Shown here piece by piece: positions 1-9,106 of a stretch of DNA of 64,000 nucleotides. Under the pieces are notes generated by a model that saw only the letters and a list, made by a program, of their open reading frames with translations, was not told the origin of the DNA and ran no database searches. The DNA lies in NCBI RefSeq assembly GCF_030272695.1, contig NZ_JARFYN010000027.1:1-64000 (forward strand), read 5' to 3'. Every line of letters starts with the position of its first letter. Position 1 is the stretch's first letter. The stretch is from Martinezella calliandrae (GTDB lineage Bacteria; Pseudomonadota; Alphaproteobacteria; Rhizobiales; Rhizobiaceae). Position numbers and translations under genes: made by a program.

Positions 1-278
1 CCTGATTCATATCTTCACTCATAGGATTCCCAGCATGATTCATGCTGAAAATGAACGATTTCCCATCCTGGCGCTACGTGGGATGGCCTACGCGCTTACC
101 TTTCAATTGCGATCACATTGTCCATCACCTGTTTCTCCTGTGCTTTAACACCGGCATGGGCATGGCGGGTCATCAAGCTATTGAATCTACGTACACCTTG
201 ACATCAGCGGCATGCGGCCCAGTTGCAATTCAACGGCAAGCTCGCCTTTGCATGCACATTGACTCATACCCAGCTTTG
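1..278. other. Leading non-coding stretch, no gene recognised
   Basis: I see no convincing gene before imuA. Open frames on both strands here run through imuA in the wrong frame or lack family-like composition, so I treat them as chance. The last part of the stretch leads into the SOS box and imuA promoter. Confidence 0.4.
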
Positions 279-293
279 GAACAAATAGGGAAC
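279..293 (+). promoter_or_regulatory. LexA (SOS) box upstream of imuA
   Basis: The sequence is GAAC, seven bases, GAAC, an exact match to the direct-repeat SOS box known for LexA of Alphaproteobacteria. It lies 49 bases before the imuA start codon, where a repressor would cover the promoter. ImuA-ImuB-DnaE2 operons are classic LexA targets, so position and motif agree. Confidence 0.85.
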
Positions 294-342
294 ATACTCG
301 CATTTGGACGAGATGAAAACCCGATTTTGACGAAGGCTCCGA

Positions 343-1098
343 ATGGCGCAGTATGGCGCGAACCTGATTGTCACCGAGCTTCGAGATCGCATCCAGCATC
401 TTGAGGGTACGGCCGCCCGGCCGAAAACTGTCCTGCCATTTGGCGTGCGGGAGATCGACGAGCGGCTTCCAGGCGGAGGCTTGGCATATGGCGCGATCCA
501 CGAATTTGGCGGTGGCGGTGCTGGAGCTATCGACGGAGCCGCCGCAGCCATGTTCGCAGGAGGGATCGCTGCCCGGACGAAGGGCATGGTCGTCTGGTGT
601 CTGGCTCGTCCAGACATGTTCGCTCCCGCATTGGCCCAGGTCGGCCTTCATCCGGATCGCGTCATCTATGTCGAAGCGATCAAGGAAGAATATGTCCTGG
701 AAGCCTTCGAGGAGGCTTTGCGGTTCCGGGGACTGGGCGCGGTCGTCGCCGAAACGGTGCGTTTGCCGATGGTGATTTCGCGTCGTCTGCAGCTGGCCGC
801 CGAAGGTTCCGGCACCATCGGTCTGATAATCCGACGATGGCGACGGCAGACTGAGGCGGGGGATTTCGGGCACCCGACGGCAGCAGCAACGCGATGGCGA
901 ATATCGGTCCTGCCGTCCGAGCCGCTTCCGGTGCCAGGTGTCGGGCGAGCACGATGGTTGGCGGAGCTGATCAGGGTCAAAGCGGGTGAAAGTGCGGATT
1001 TTGAAATAGGTGCATGTGATGCCCAGGGTCGTATCAGTCTTCTTTCCGACGCTGGCGACGGATCGGATCAGACGCGCCGATCCGTCCATACCGGTTGA
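343..1098 (+). CDS. imuA: ImuA, RecA-like SOS mutasome component
   Basis: This 251-residue protein is the first gene of the imuA-imuB-dnaE2 cassette, which carries out damage-induced mutagenic translesion synthesis. It has the ImuA/RecA-like layout: an N-terminal region ending in VLPFGVREIDERLPGGGL, then a Gly/Ala-rich loop at about residues 63-82 where RecA has its Walker A; no classic GKT is visible, which is normal for ImuA. Proteins of this family bind ImuB and stimulate the mutasome. The ATG at 343 is preceded by AAGG six bases away; the earlier in-frame ATG at 313 runs into a stop. The 3' end overlaps imuB by 80 bases, implying translational coupling. Regulation is by the LexA box just upstream. 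Confidence 0.88.
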   Translation: MAQYGANLIVTELRDRIQHLEGTAARPKTVLPFGVREIDERLPGGGLAYGAIHEFGGGGAGAIDGAAAAMFAGGIAARTKGMVVWCLARPDMFAPALAQVGLHPDRVIYVEAIKEEYVLEAFEEALRFRGLGAVVAETVRLPMVISRRLQLAAEGSGTIGLIIRRWRRQTEAGDFGHPTAAATRWRISVLPSEPLPVPGVGRARWLAELIRVKAGESADFEIGACDAQGRISLLSDAGDGSDQTRRSVHTG

Positions 1099-2533
1099 GA
1101 CGCCGGTCGTCGTTGTCGCCAGGAGCGGTTCGAAACGATGGTTGTCGGCCGTTGACGTGAATGCTGCGAGGGTCGGTCTGCATGTTGGCATGCCTGCTGC
1201 AAAAGCGCAGGCGTTGGTGCAGGGCCTCCATATGGTCGATGTCGATCCCGCCGCTGATCATGCAGCGCTAGAACGCCTGGCGCTTTGGGCACTGTCTCAA
1301 TATTCGCCAGTAGTCGCAGCTGATCCACCAGATGGCATCGTGATGGACACCGAAGGAGCCGATCATCTTCAGGGCGGCGAAGAGCTGATGCTGTCCGGTC
1401 TCGTGAACCGGTTTCGCGCACGGGGTCTGCAAGCTCGTGCCGTCGTCGCCGATACCTGGGGAGCTGCATACGGGCTGGCACGTTCCATGATGACCGAAAC
1501 GAAGATCATTCCGACAGGGAAAACGGCAGATGCAGTTGCGCGACTTCCTCTTTCGTCGCTGCGGCTGAATGCCGAGACGGTGATCAGCCTGCGCACGCTT
1601 GGCTTCCATACCGTCGGCGAGCTGGCCGCGACGCCGCGTGCGCCATTGGCCCTTCGCTTTGGTCCTGAGATTGGTCGTCGTCTCGACCAGATGTTTGACC
1701 GGGTTGCCGAGCCGATTGATCCGATCCGTTGTCCCGAGATCATCGAAGTCCACCGCGCCTTCGCCGAGCCGATTGGTGCGGCAGAGACCATCGCAAAATA
1801 CATCTCGCGGCTCGTGACCAAGCTCTGTCTGGAGCTTCAGGCAAGGGGGTTGGGTGTCCGGCGTACCGACCTGATCGTCCACCGCGTCGACAACACGATC
1901 CAGGCACTCAGGGCGGGGACGGCAAAACCGGTGCGCGACACTATCTGGTTGACGAAGCTGCTGCGTGATCGCATCGAGCGCATCGATCCAGGTTTCGGCA
2001 TCGAGAAGCTTAGCCTCGCCGCCACCATGGTCGAGCCCCTGGACGACAAGCAAATCGCATCCAGCCTGGTCGAGGACGCCACGGTCGACGTCGGCGCGTT
2101 CGTCGATGTATTGGGCAATCGGGGAACCTATCGCATCTATCGCATGGCACCGTTCGCAAGCGATGTTCCCGAGCGATCAATCCAACGCATATCGGCCGTC
2201 GCCCCCGACGTTGGGAAAACCTGGCCGATGATCTGGCCCCGTCCTGTGCGGTTGATGGATCGGCCCGAGCTGATCGAGGTCATGGCTCTGCTGCCTGACC
2301 ATCCACCCGTCTGGTTTAGCTGGCGCGGCAAACGGCGGCGTGTGAAGCGGGCGGACGGACCCGAGCGCATCTTCGGAGAATGGTGGCAACGAACATCGGA
2401 ATGGGCTGCCGTTCGCGACTATTTCACCGTCGAGGACGAAACCGGCGAGCGCTACTGGATTTTCCGGTCCGGCGACGGCGTTGATCTCGATACCGGCTCG
2501 CATCGCTGGTTCATCCATGGAATCTTCGCATGA
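1019..2533 (+). CDS. imuB: ImuB, inactive Y-family polymerase homologue
   Basis: ImuB (504 residues from this start) is the hub of the SOS mutasome, linking DnaE2, ImuA and the beta clamp. The N-terminus (RVVSVFFPTLATDRIRR) corresponds to the first Y-family polymerase strand but lacks the catalytic Asp pair, so it is expected to be catalytically dead, as known for ImuB. A little-finger-like region follows in the middle, and LPLSSLRL near residue 180 resembles the region containing the clamp-binding site. I chose ATG 1019 over GTG 1010 because AGG lies eight bases upstream. It overlaps imuA by 80 bases and dnaE2 by four (ATGA). Confidence 0.9.
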   Translation: MPRVVSVFFPTLATDRIRRADPSIPVETPVVVVARSGSKRWLSAVDVNAARVGLHVGMPAAKAQALVQGLHMVDVDPAADHAALERLALWALSQYSPVVAADPPDGIVMDTEGADHLQGGEELMLSGLVNRFRARGLQARAVVADTWGAAYGLARSMMTETKIIPTGKTADAVARLPLSSLRLNAETVISLRTLGFHTVGELAATPRAPLALRFGPEIGRRLDQMFDRVAEPIDPIRCPEIIEVHRAFAEPIGAAETIAKYISRLVTKLCLELQARGLGVRRTDLIVHRVDNTIQALRAGTAKPVRDTIWLTKLLRDRIERIDPGFGIEKLSLAATMVEPLDDKQIASSLVEDATVDVGAFVDVLGNRGTYRIYRMAPFASDVPERSIQRISAVAPDVGKTWPMIWPRPVRLMDRPELIEVMALLPDHPPVWFSWRGKRRRVKRADGPERIFGEWWQRTSEWAAVRDYFTVEDETGERYWIFRSGDGVDLDTGSHRWFIHGIFA

Positions 2534-5500
2534 GATATGCCGAGCTGCAGGTCACCACTCATTTCAGCTTCCTGCGTGGAGCATCATCGGCTGATGAGCT
2601 GTTTGCGACTGCAAAGGAACTGGGCATCGAGGCGCTCGGCATCGTCGACCGCAATTCTCTTGCCGGTATCGTGCGGGTGCTGGAGGCATCTCGTGCGACC
2701 GGACTGCGGCTGGTCGTCGGTTGCCGTCTCGATCTGCAGGATGGCATGTCGATCCTGGCCTATCCGACAGATCGAGCGGCCTATTCTCGGCTGACCCGGT
2801 TGCTGACGCTCGGGAAGGGGCGGGGCGGTAAAGCCAACTGCATCCTCAACCTCGATGACGTCGCGCTCTATTCGGAAGGTCTGATCGGAATCCTGGTGCC
2901 GGACCTTCCGGACGAAACCTGTGCGATCCAGCTTCGGAAGATGGCGGAGGTTTTCGGTGACCGGGCCTATGTTTCGCTCTGCCTGCGCCGACGGCCAAAC
3001 GACCAGATGCGGTTGCACGAAATTTCCAACATGGCTGCTCGACATCGGGTGAAGACCGTCGTCACCAACGACGTCCTGTTCCACGAGCCCGGACGCCGCC
3101 AACTGCAAGATGTCGTCACCTGCATCCGCACAGGAACCACAATCGACGACGTCGGCTTTGAGCGCGAACGGCACGCAGACAGGTTCCTCAAACCGCCGGA
3201 AGAGATGGATCGCCTGTTCGGTCGCTATCCGGAAGCACTTGCCCGAACAATGGAGATCGTCGAGCGCTGTCGTTTCAGCATGGAAGAGTTGACCTACCAA
3301 TATCCGGAGGAGGCCATCGTTCCTGGCATGACCGCCCAGCAGTCGCTGGAGCATTATGTTTGGGAATGCGTGCCCAATCGCTATCCCGAGGGGCTGCCTT
3401 CCCACGTGGAAAAGATTATCCGACATGAACTGGCGCTGATCGAGACCATGCGCTACGCTCCCTATTTTTTAACGGTTTTTTCAATCGTCCGCTTTGCCCG
3501 GTCCCAAGGAATCCTCTGCCAGGGGCGTGGCTCCGCCGCAAACTCGGCCGTCTGTTTTGTGCTCGGCGTCACCTCCATCGATCCGGATACCAACGACCTG
3601 CTGTTCGAGCGCTTCGTCAGCCAGGAACGCGACGAACCGCCCGACATCGACGTGGATTTCGAACACGAGCGTAGGGAGGAGGTCATCCAGTGGATTTACA
3701 AGACCTACGGCCATCACAAAGCGGCGCTCTGCGCGACGGTGACGCGCTACCGGACAAAGGGTGCGATCCGGGACGTCGGCAAGGCGCTCGGCCTGCCGGA
3801 GGACCTGATCAAAGCTTTGTCGTCGGGCGTTTGGGCATGGTCAGAAGCCGTCGGCGAAAAGCAGGTCAGAGACCTCAACCTCAATCCGGATGATCGGCGT
3901 CTTGCGCTGACGCTCCAGCTTGCCCAGCAGCTCATGGGAGCCCCACGTCACCTTGGACAGCACCCTGGCGGCTTCGTTCTCACGCATGATCGTCTTGACG
4001 ACCTGGTGCCCATCGAACCCGCATCCATGGTCGACCGCCAGGTGATCGAATGGGACAAGGACGATGTCGAAGCGCTCAAATTCATGAAAGTCGACGTGTT
4101 GGCACTCGGAATGCTGACCTGCATGGCCAAGAGCTTCGCATTCCTCCGCGAGGAGAAGGGTATCGATCTCGATCTCGCGACAATCCCGCAGGAGGACCCG
4201 GCAACCTACGCGATGATCCGCAAGGCGGACACGCTCGGCACATTTCAGATCGAGAGCCGGGCTCAGATGTCGATGTTGCCGCGCATGAAGCCAAGGACCT
4301 TTTACGATCTCGTCATCCAGGTGGCCATCGTCCGCCCCGGTCCGATCCAGGGTGACATGGTGCATCCCTATCTGCGCCGCAGAGAGGGCAGGGAGAAGCC
4401 CGAATATCCTACGCCAGAATTGGAAGCCGTCCTCAGCAAGACCCTTGGCGTGCCACTGTTTCAGGAGTCGGCGATGAAGGTCGCGATGGTCTGTGCCGGT
4501 TTTACGGGCGGCGAGGCCGATCAATTGCGCAAAAGCATGGCGACCTTCAAGTTTACCGGCGGCGTCTCGCGCTTCAAGGACAAGCTCGTCTCCGGCATGA
4601 TCCGCAACGGCTACACGCCAGACTTTGCTGAAAAGACGTTCAGCCAGCTCGAAGGTTTTGGTTCCTATGGTTTCCCCGAAAGCCACGCCGCCTCCTTCGC
4701 GCTGATCGCCTACGCCTCCAACTACATCAAATGCCATTTCCCTGACGTCTTTTGTGCGGCGCTCCTAAACTCGCAACCGATGGGTTTCTACGCACCGGCA
4801 CAGATCGTGCGGGATGCCCGGGAGCACGGCGTCGACGTTCGACCGGTTTGCATCAACCAATCCCGATGGGACTGCACGCTCGAAGCTATCGACGGCTCGG
4901 ATCGTCATGCCGTCCGCCTGGGCATGCGCATGGTGCGAGGCCTGGCAACGGCGGATGCGGCTCGGATCGTTGCCGCCCGTGCCGATCAGCCGTTCGATAG
5001 CGTCGATGATATGTGGCGACGGTCTGGTGTGCCTGCCACTTCGTTGGTGGAGCTTGCAGAAGCGGATACCTTTCTTCCGTCCCTTGGGCTGGAACGGCGT
5101 GATGCGCTGTGGGCGATCAAGGCACTCCGTGACGAGCCGCTCCCACTTTTTGCAGCGGCCGCTGAACGCGAGGCAAGGACGATTACTGAGCAGGAAGAGC
5201 CAACGGTCGAACTCCGACAGATGACCCAGGGACACAACGTCGTCCTCGATTACGGGCACACCGGCCTGACCCTGCGGGCGCATCCTGTCAGCTTCCTGCG
5301 TAAGGAATTGGTCGAGCGTCGTGTCGTTACCTGTGCGGAAGCAATGTCCGCTCGTGATGGTCGATGGCTTATGGCAGCTGGACTGGTACTGGTTCGCCAG
5401 CGGCCCGGCTCCGCGAAGGGCGTCATCTTCATGACGATTGAAGACGAGACAGGCGTTGCGAATGTCGTCATCTGGCCAAAGCTGTTTGAGCGGTCGAGAC

Positions 5501-5793
5501 GCGTCGCGCTCGGGGCTTCGATGATGGCGATCAATGGCCGCATCCAGAGGGAGGGCGATGTCGTTCACCTGGTTGCGCAGCAGCTGTTTGATCTGTCTGG
5601 AAGCCTGTCAGGCCTTGCGGATCGCGATCTGGAATTCCGATTGCCGACCGGGAGGGGTGACGAATTCGGTCATGGAACGCCCGGCAGGCCGGATTCTCTG
5701 AAGCCATCGGACCAAGGAATGAAGTCACGAGACTCCTTCATTCCCGACCTTCATATCGATCAGCTGAAGGTGAAAAGCCGGAATTTTCATTGA
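2530..5793 (+). CDS. dnaE2: DnaE2, error-prone DNA polymerase III alpha subunit
   Basis: This 1087-residue protein is the polymerase of the SOS mutasome, which extends across lesions with low fidelity. The N-terminal PHP domain begins at once (AELQVTTHFSFLRGASS). The polymerase core carries PPDIDVDFEHER at about residues 370-380, the catalytic Asp motif of C-family polymerases, followed by HLGQHPGGFV and the FQESAMKVAM fingers region. A C-terminal OB fold (GVIFMTIEDETGVANVVIWP) is present. The length is that of DnaE2 rather than DnaE1 (about 1160). The start codon overlaps the imuB stop in an ATGA arrangement, so the three genes are one transcript under the SOS box. Confidence 0.95.
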   Translation: MRYAELQVTTHFSFLRGASSADELFATAKELGIEALGIVDRNSLAGIVRVLEASRATGLRLVVGCRLDLQDGMSILAYPTDRAAYSRLTRLLTLGKGRGGKANCILNLDDVALYSEGLIGILVPDLPDETCAIQLRKMAEVFGDRAYVSLCLRRRPNDQMRLHEISNMAARHRVKTVVTNDVLFHEPGRRQLQDVVTCIRTGTTIDDVGFERERHADRFLKPPEEMDRLFGRYPEALARTMEIVERCRFSMEELTYQYPEEAIVPGMTAQQSLEHYVWECVPNRYPEGLPSHVEKIIRHELALIETMRYAPYFLTVFSIVRFARSQGILCQGRGSAANSAVCFVLGVTSIDPDTNDLLFERFVSQERDEPPDIDVDFEHERREEVIQWIYKTYGHHKAALCATVTRYRTKGAIRDVGKALGLPEDLIKALSSGVWAWSEAVGEKQVRDLNLNPDDRRLALTLQLAQQLMGAPRHLGQHPGGFVLTHDRLDDLVPIEPASMVDRQVIEWDKDDVEALKFMKVDVLALGMLTCMAKSFAFLREEKGIDLDLATIPQEDPATYAMIRKADTLGTFQIESRAQMSMLPRMKPRTFYDLVIQVAIVRPGPIQGDMVHPYLRRREGREKPEYPTPELEAVLSKTLGVPLFQESAMKVAMVCAGFTGGEADQLRKSMATFKFTGGVSRFKDKLVSGMIRNGYTPDFAEKTFSQLEGFGSYGFPESHAASFALIAYASNYIKCHFPDVFCAALLNSQPMGFYAPAQIVRDAREHGVDVRPVCINQSRWDCTLEAIDGSDRHAVRLGMRMVRGLATADAARIVAARADQPFDSVDDMWRRSGVPATSLVELAEADTFLPSLGLERRDALWAIKALRDEPLPLFAAAAEREARTITEQEEPTVELRQMTQGHNVVLDYGHTGLTLRAHPVSFLRKELVERRVVTCAEAMSARDGRWLMAAGLVLVRQRPGSAKGVIFMTIEDETGVANVVIWPKLFERSRRVALGASMMAINGRIQREGDVVHLVAQQLFDLSGSLSGLADRDLEFRLPTGRGDEFGHGTPGRPDSLKPSDQGMKSRDSFIPDLHIDQLKVKSRNFH

Positions 5794-5962
5794 GCCAAGA
5801 GGGGGTTTCAGAAGAATGGCCCTCCTGATGTTTACTTCGCCGCCCAATTTCCATCACCGGACGAGCGTCCTAGCCTTTCGCCGTATTAAACGCGCTGTTA
5901 ACCGCCGGACAACTACCGTTGATTGAGCCAGATTCTTATACAGAAAACATTTTGGACCTTGA

Positions 5963-5985
5963 AATAGTGCGCCATGCGCACTATT
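5963..5985. promoter_or_regulatory. Perfect palindrome, candidate operator of the DUF4160-DUF2442 pair
   Basis: Ten-base arms AATAGTGCGC and GCGCACTATT flank a three-base centre with no mismatch. The palindrome ends 19 bases before the DUF4160 start codon at 6005, in the promoter region. The downstream DUF2442 protein has a helix-turn-helix C-terminus, so autoregulation through this site is likely. This is inference from position and symmetry. Confidence 0.5.
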
Positions 5986-6004
5986 AGTATTCGCGGAGTG
6001 ATTA

Positions 6005-6240
6005 ATGCCGGTGGTGGTCAAATTTGGAAATGTGAAGATTCATGTGTATGCGAACGACCACAATCCCCCGCATTTCACGTATCCACTCCAGATCATGATG
6101 CGCTGATTTTGATTTCCGATCTAACTGTCCTTCAAGGTCAAATTACGAAGAAGAACTTTGAGATCGTTGTCAAATGGGCTTCGGAAACTGGGAATAGAGA
6201 GAAGCTAGAAAATGAATGGAGTCGCCTCAATGAACGATGA
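6005..6240 (+). pseudogene. DUF4160 gene with a one-base frameshift
   Basis: The frame from ATG 6005 reads MPVVVKFGNVKIHVYANDHNPPHF, the conserved DUF4160 N-terminus with its NDHNPPH motif, then goes out of frame and stops after about 33 residues. One base back in phase, the +1 frame continues with HVSTPDHDALILIS through to a stop at 6240. Inserting a single C after the TTC near 6076 restores a normal protein of about 78 residues. DUF4160 proteins are usually encoded directly before a DUF2442 gene, as here, in a toxin-antitoxin-like pair of unproven function. Either the gene is broken or this is a sequencing error. Confidence 0.75.
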
Positions 6241-6709
6241 CCTCATCTCGATTGGCACCCCTCTCCCTCGCGCCGCAAAGGCTGAGTGGATTGAAAAGCG
6301 ACTTGTCCGCATCACCTGGAAGTCTGGAAAGACTTCTGTTGTTGACTTGGCACCGGCTCTACTCAGCCGAAGAGTTTATATCCCACTGCGCGACGACGAC
6401 AGTTTGTTTGCGAAGCTTCGTGTCGACGAGTACGGCACCGGAATCGAATGGCCAGGCGGTCTAGACTTTTCGGCTTTGTGGCTCAGCAAACTTCCATCGG
6501 TGGAATTCGACAACGAGTCATTTCGCGACGCCATGGATGACTTGGGAATGACATTGGAAGGTATGGCTGCTGCTTTGGACATCTCTAGGAGGCAAGTAGC
6601 TGACTATCGAAAGGCAAAGCCGATTCCGCGAAATGTTGCATATGCGACCCGCTATCTTGTTGAGGCCGCACATAAAAACGAAAAACGTTCGGAAGAGATG
6701 ACCGCGTAA
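6230..6709 (+). CDS. DUF2442 protein with C-terminal helix-turn-helix
   Basis: The 159-residue product has a DUF2442 core (VRITWKSGKTSVVDLAPALLSRRVYIPLRDDDSLF... then VDEYGTGIEWPGGLDFSALWL) at about residues 20-90, followed by an XRE-like helix-turn-helix (DDLGMTLEGMAAALDISRRQVADYRKAK) at about 105-135. DUF2442 genes commonly follow DUF4160 genes; the partner here overlaps by 11 bases. I start at ATG 6230 because GGAG stands eight bases upstream; an in-frame ATG at 6212 also exists. It probably represses its own promoter through the palindrome at 5963-5985. Its partner is frameshifted, so it may be an orphan regulator. Confidence 0.7.
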   Translation: MNDDLISIGTPLPRAAKAEWIEKRLVRITWKSGKTSVVDLAPALLSRRVYIPLRDDDSLFAKLRVDEYGTGIEWPGGLDFSALWLSKLPSVEFDNESFRDAMDDLGMTLEGMAAALDISRRQVADYRKAKPIPRNVAYATRYLVEAAHKNEKRSEEMTA

Positions 6710-6718
6710 CCTCAGACT

Positions 6719-7381
6719 ATCGAAAGCGCGGCACTGCAGCTCCAGCCGAAGCTGGGTCTCGGCAGCTATAAGACTGCCTGGCTTCTGCTTCACAAGCTCC
6801 GCCGGGCGATGGTCGATCCGGACAGGCGTCCGCTGCGCGGCATCATAGAGATCGACGAGACGAACGTGCCGTTTCGCCGTAAGGATGAGCCTGAAGGCGG
6901 TGGTCAGGGGCGCAGCCCCATCGGCAAGATTTTCATGATCGGGGCGGTTGAGGTTGAGGTTGGAAAATATCCAGCACGATGCCGCCTGCAGCGCATCGTC
7001 AACATCAACCGCGAGAGCCTGCACGCCTTCATCCGGGACAACACCGCCGTCGGCAGCCTGCTTCTCACTGACGGCAACACGGCCTATAGGCGCTTGAAGG
7101 ATCGTGATCATCAGGCGATCAACCTGAGCGCCGAAGATGCTCCTCCTGCCCATAAAGTCCTGCCATGGGTGCATCGCCTCTTCGCCAATTTCAAGCGATG
7201 GAGCTACGGGACATATCACGGCGTCCGCGACAAGCATGTCGACATCTACGCCGACGAGTTTGTCTTCCGCTGGAACCGCCGCCGACATTTTCAGACCAAC
7301 GTCGATACCATCCTTGGTCTCGGACAGCGGATCGGGCGCATGCAATGGTTGAAATCCTACTTCGCATGCGTTCCCCCATAA
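6719..7381 (+). pseudogene. IS1595 (ISXO2-like) transposase, 5'-truncated
   Basis: The reading frame encodes the C-terminal two thirds of an ISXO2-type DDE transposase: LGLGSYKTAWLLLHKLRRAM, then IIEIDETNVPFRR (first catalytic Asp), LLTDGNTAYRRLKD (second Asp), and WVHRLFANFKRW...RDKHVDIYADEFVFRWNRR (family C-terminal signature). The frame can be read upstream only to about 6719, with no start codon; the N-terminal zinc-ribbon part, roughly 90 residues, is missing. The product would therefore be inactive. It lies directly behind the DUF2442 gene, consistent with an insertion-prone accessory patch. Confidence 0.8.
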
Positions 7382-7902
7382 ATAGTCCTCCCTAAAGGCT
7401 GGACTATTCGGTACCTTCCCGCAAGCGCCTCCGATTTCTATATCGAAACTTTTGTGGTTTAGAGCAGCGTTGTACAAGTGACGCTCGATAGGCGAGTAGA
7501 TGTCGTTGGACGAAGTTTCCGGATCGCGCTCGAAGAACGCGGAGTCGTGTTTACCCCGCAAAGCGAAGCTCCGGCAAGGGCGTCCCTTGGCGCTCGGGCC
7601 GGTCGAAATCCAGGTCCATCAGGTATTGTTGAGGATAATGCGGCGGCGCATTAGGGTGCTAGGCGGCTTCCTGATGTCCTTTTTGAACGCGGCGTTCATC
7701 GAGAGGAAGCGGGCCGCGGGCAGGGGATTGCGTTCGTGCGGGGATTGCTCTCAAGAATTGATAGTCAGAAGTGAAATGCGTCGCCCTATTGGAGTGAATC
7801 CGGCGGTCGCGAGTTTGTCTGAGGCGGTCACCGATGGCGCTTCAACGGTCTGAGAATCTCTAAATTTGTGTAGCATGTTGGAACTTCAATCGGTTGGCTG
7901 AA
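7382..7902. other. Intergenic stretch, possible IS end, no gene recognised
   Basis: Just after the transposase stop an inverted repeat AATAGTCC ... GGACTATT (7382-7409) could be a remnant of the insertion-sequence end or a terminator. The remaining 490 bases have open frames on both strands but none with recognisable family features, so I call no gene. Confidence 0.35.
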
Positions 7903-8088
7903 TCATAATTGGTTGGTTTCGACAAGCACCCGATCCGGGGGCAGACCGCGGGCGTTGACGTCATCGATCAGATGCGCGGGAAAGCGCGTTGCAATTTCAT
8001 CGAGCGTGTGCTGCGCCGTGCGCTGGATTTCGCGGGCGCGCATGAGCTTGAATATGCGAGATGCCTCGCGAAGTGCTGTGCCAGCCAT
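7903..8088 (-). CDS. Small hypothetical protein
   Basis: A 61-residue Arg-rich protein starting MAGTALREASRIFKLMRAREIQ and ending in a Pro/Leu segment. I do not recognise a family. AGGAG lies eight bases before the ATG at 8088, better placed than the ATG at 8094. It is transcribed away from the LysR gene that starts 121 bases off, so the two may share a control region. No signal peptide or membrane segment is visible. It could be a LysR target or simply a chance frame. Confidence 0.45.
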   Translation of the reverse strand: MAGTALREASRIFKLMRAREIQRTAQHTLDEIATRFPAHLIDDVNARGLPPDRVLVETNQL

Positions 8089-8134
8089 GGTCATTGCTCC
8101 TTTTCGGCTGCCGCTATCGATTTCGTTAGGACTA

Positions 8135-8181
8135 ATATGGTGCTTCGTTGACATTCAGACAAATGAAATGATATGGTGCTT
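8135..8181. promoter_or_regulatory. Direct repeat ATATGGTGCTT in divergent LysR promoter region
   Basis: The 11-base sequence ATATGGTGCTT occurs exactly at 8135-8145 and 8171-8181, 36 bases apart start to start, between the small gene at 7903 and the LysR gene at 8210. Exact repeats in a LysR divergent region may be binding half-sites. No experimental motif is known to me for this protein. Confidence 0.35.
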
Positions 8182-8209
8182 AAAATCAGAAAAATTGAAG
8201 GACACCGTT

Positions 8210-9106
8210 ATGACCGTACCTTTTCGCCGGCCCATACCGCTGCTCGACAATGAAGTTCTGCGCACCTTTGTCGCCATCGCCGAAACCGGCAATTTCTCCA
8301 CAGCCGCCGATGCGGTTTACCGCACGCCGTCTGCAGTCTCGATGCAGATCAAGAAGCTGGAAGAACAGTTGGGTGTGACGTTGTTCCTGCGTGACGCGCG
8401 CTCAGTCAGCCTGACGCAGCACGGCGAGATGCTATTATCCTATGCTCGCAACATCCTGGCTCTCTCCAATGAGGCTGTGTCGCGCTTCATTATGCCCGAG
8501 CTCAGTGGCGTTGTGCGGCTCGGCGCTCCTGATGATATCGGCGAGCGCCTGTTACCGAGCATTCTGAAGAGTTTTTCGGAGAGCTATCCAGGCATCATGG
8601 TCGATGTGACCGTCGATATGAGTCTCCAGTTGAAGAAGCGCATCGAGGAGCAGCGGCTGGATCTGGCGCTGATCAACTGCGCGACGCGGCCATTCCCGAC
8701 CGATGGCGAGGTTATCTATACCGAGCGCCTGGTCTGGGCCGGGGCAAAATGCGGTACGGCCTATCGGCGCGATCCGTTGCCGATCTCGATTTGGGAAGAT
8801 GGATGTATCTGGCGATCAGAGGCTTTGGCGCAGCTCGAGCGGCACAAGCGGCCTTACCGCGTTTCCTACCTTAGTGCCCATACAATGGCACAGCGCGCCG
8901 CCGTGGTTTCGGACCTGGCGATTGCGCCGTTTCCGCGCTCCTATGTCACCGATGACATGACTGTCCTTGGCCCGAACGAAGGTCTGCCCGAACTCACCTC
9001 CTTCGACATCCGCCTGCTGACGGCATCGCAGATGACCGGGCCGATGAAGGCCGTGGCGGACAGCATCCGCAATGCGTTCGTGGAGATTGCACGCGCTGCA
9101 GCCTAA
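8210..9106 (+). CDS. LysR-family transcriptional regulator
   Basis: The 298-residue protein has the LysR winged helix at residues 13-72 (LLDNEVLRTFVAIAETGNFSTAADAVYRTPSAVSMQIKKLEE) and a substrate-binding effector domain of the periplasmic-binding fold from about 95 (GVVRLGAPDDIGERLLPSILKSF). A longer frame extends upstream, but the family alignment begins at ATG 8210. It converges on the activator gene of the methyl-transfer module, so it may control that module, the small divergent gene, or itself. The target is not shown by sequence. Confidence 0.88.
   Translation: MTVPFRRPIPLLDNEVLRTFVAIAETGNFSTAADAVYRTPSAVSMQIKKLEEQLGVTLFLRDARSVSLTQHGEMLLSYARNILALSNEAVSRFIMPELSGVVRLGAPDDIGERLLPSILKSFSESYPGIMVDVTVDMSLQLKKRIEEQRLDLALINCATRPFPTDGEVIYTERLVWAGAKCGTAYRRDPLPISIWEDGCIWRSEALAQLERHKRPYRVSYLSAHTMAQRAAVVSDLAIAPFPRSYVTDDMTVLGPNEGLPELTSFDIRLLTASQMTGPMKAVADSIRNAFVEIARAAA

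Noticed and set aside
42..404. 120-codon frame at the start of the window
   Set aside because: It overlaps the SOS box and imuA start in another frame and shows no family-like features.
187..1191. 334-codon minus-strand frame over imuA
   Set aside because: It is the antisense shadow of imuA in GC-rich DNA, with low-complexity composition.
6518..7561. 347-codon minus-strand frame across the transposase remnant
   Set aside because: It is antisense to the recognisable IS1595 frame; the product has no known domains.
7500..7853. 117-codon plus-strand frame after the transposase
   Set aside because: No family resemblance, no ribosome site, and it lies in a degraded accessory stretch.
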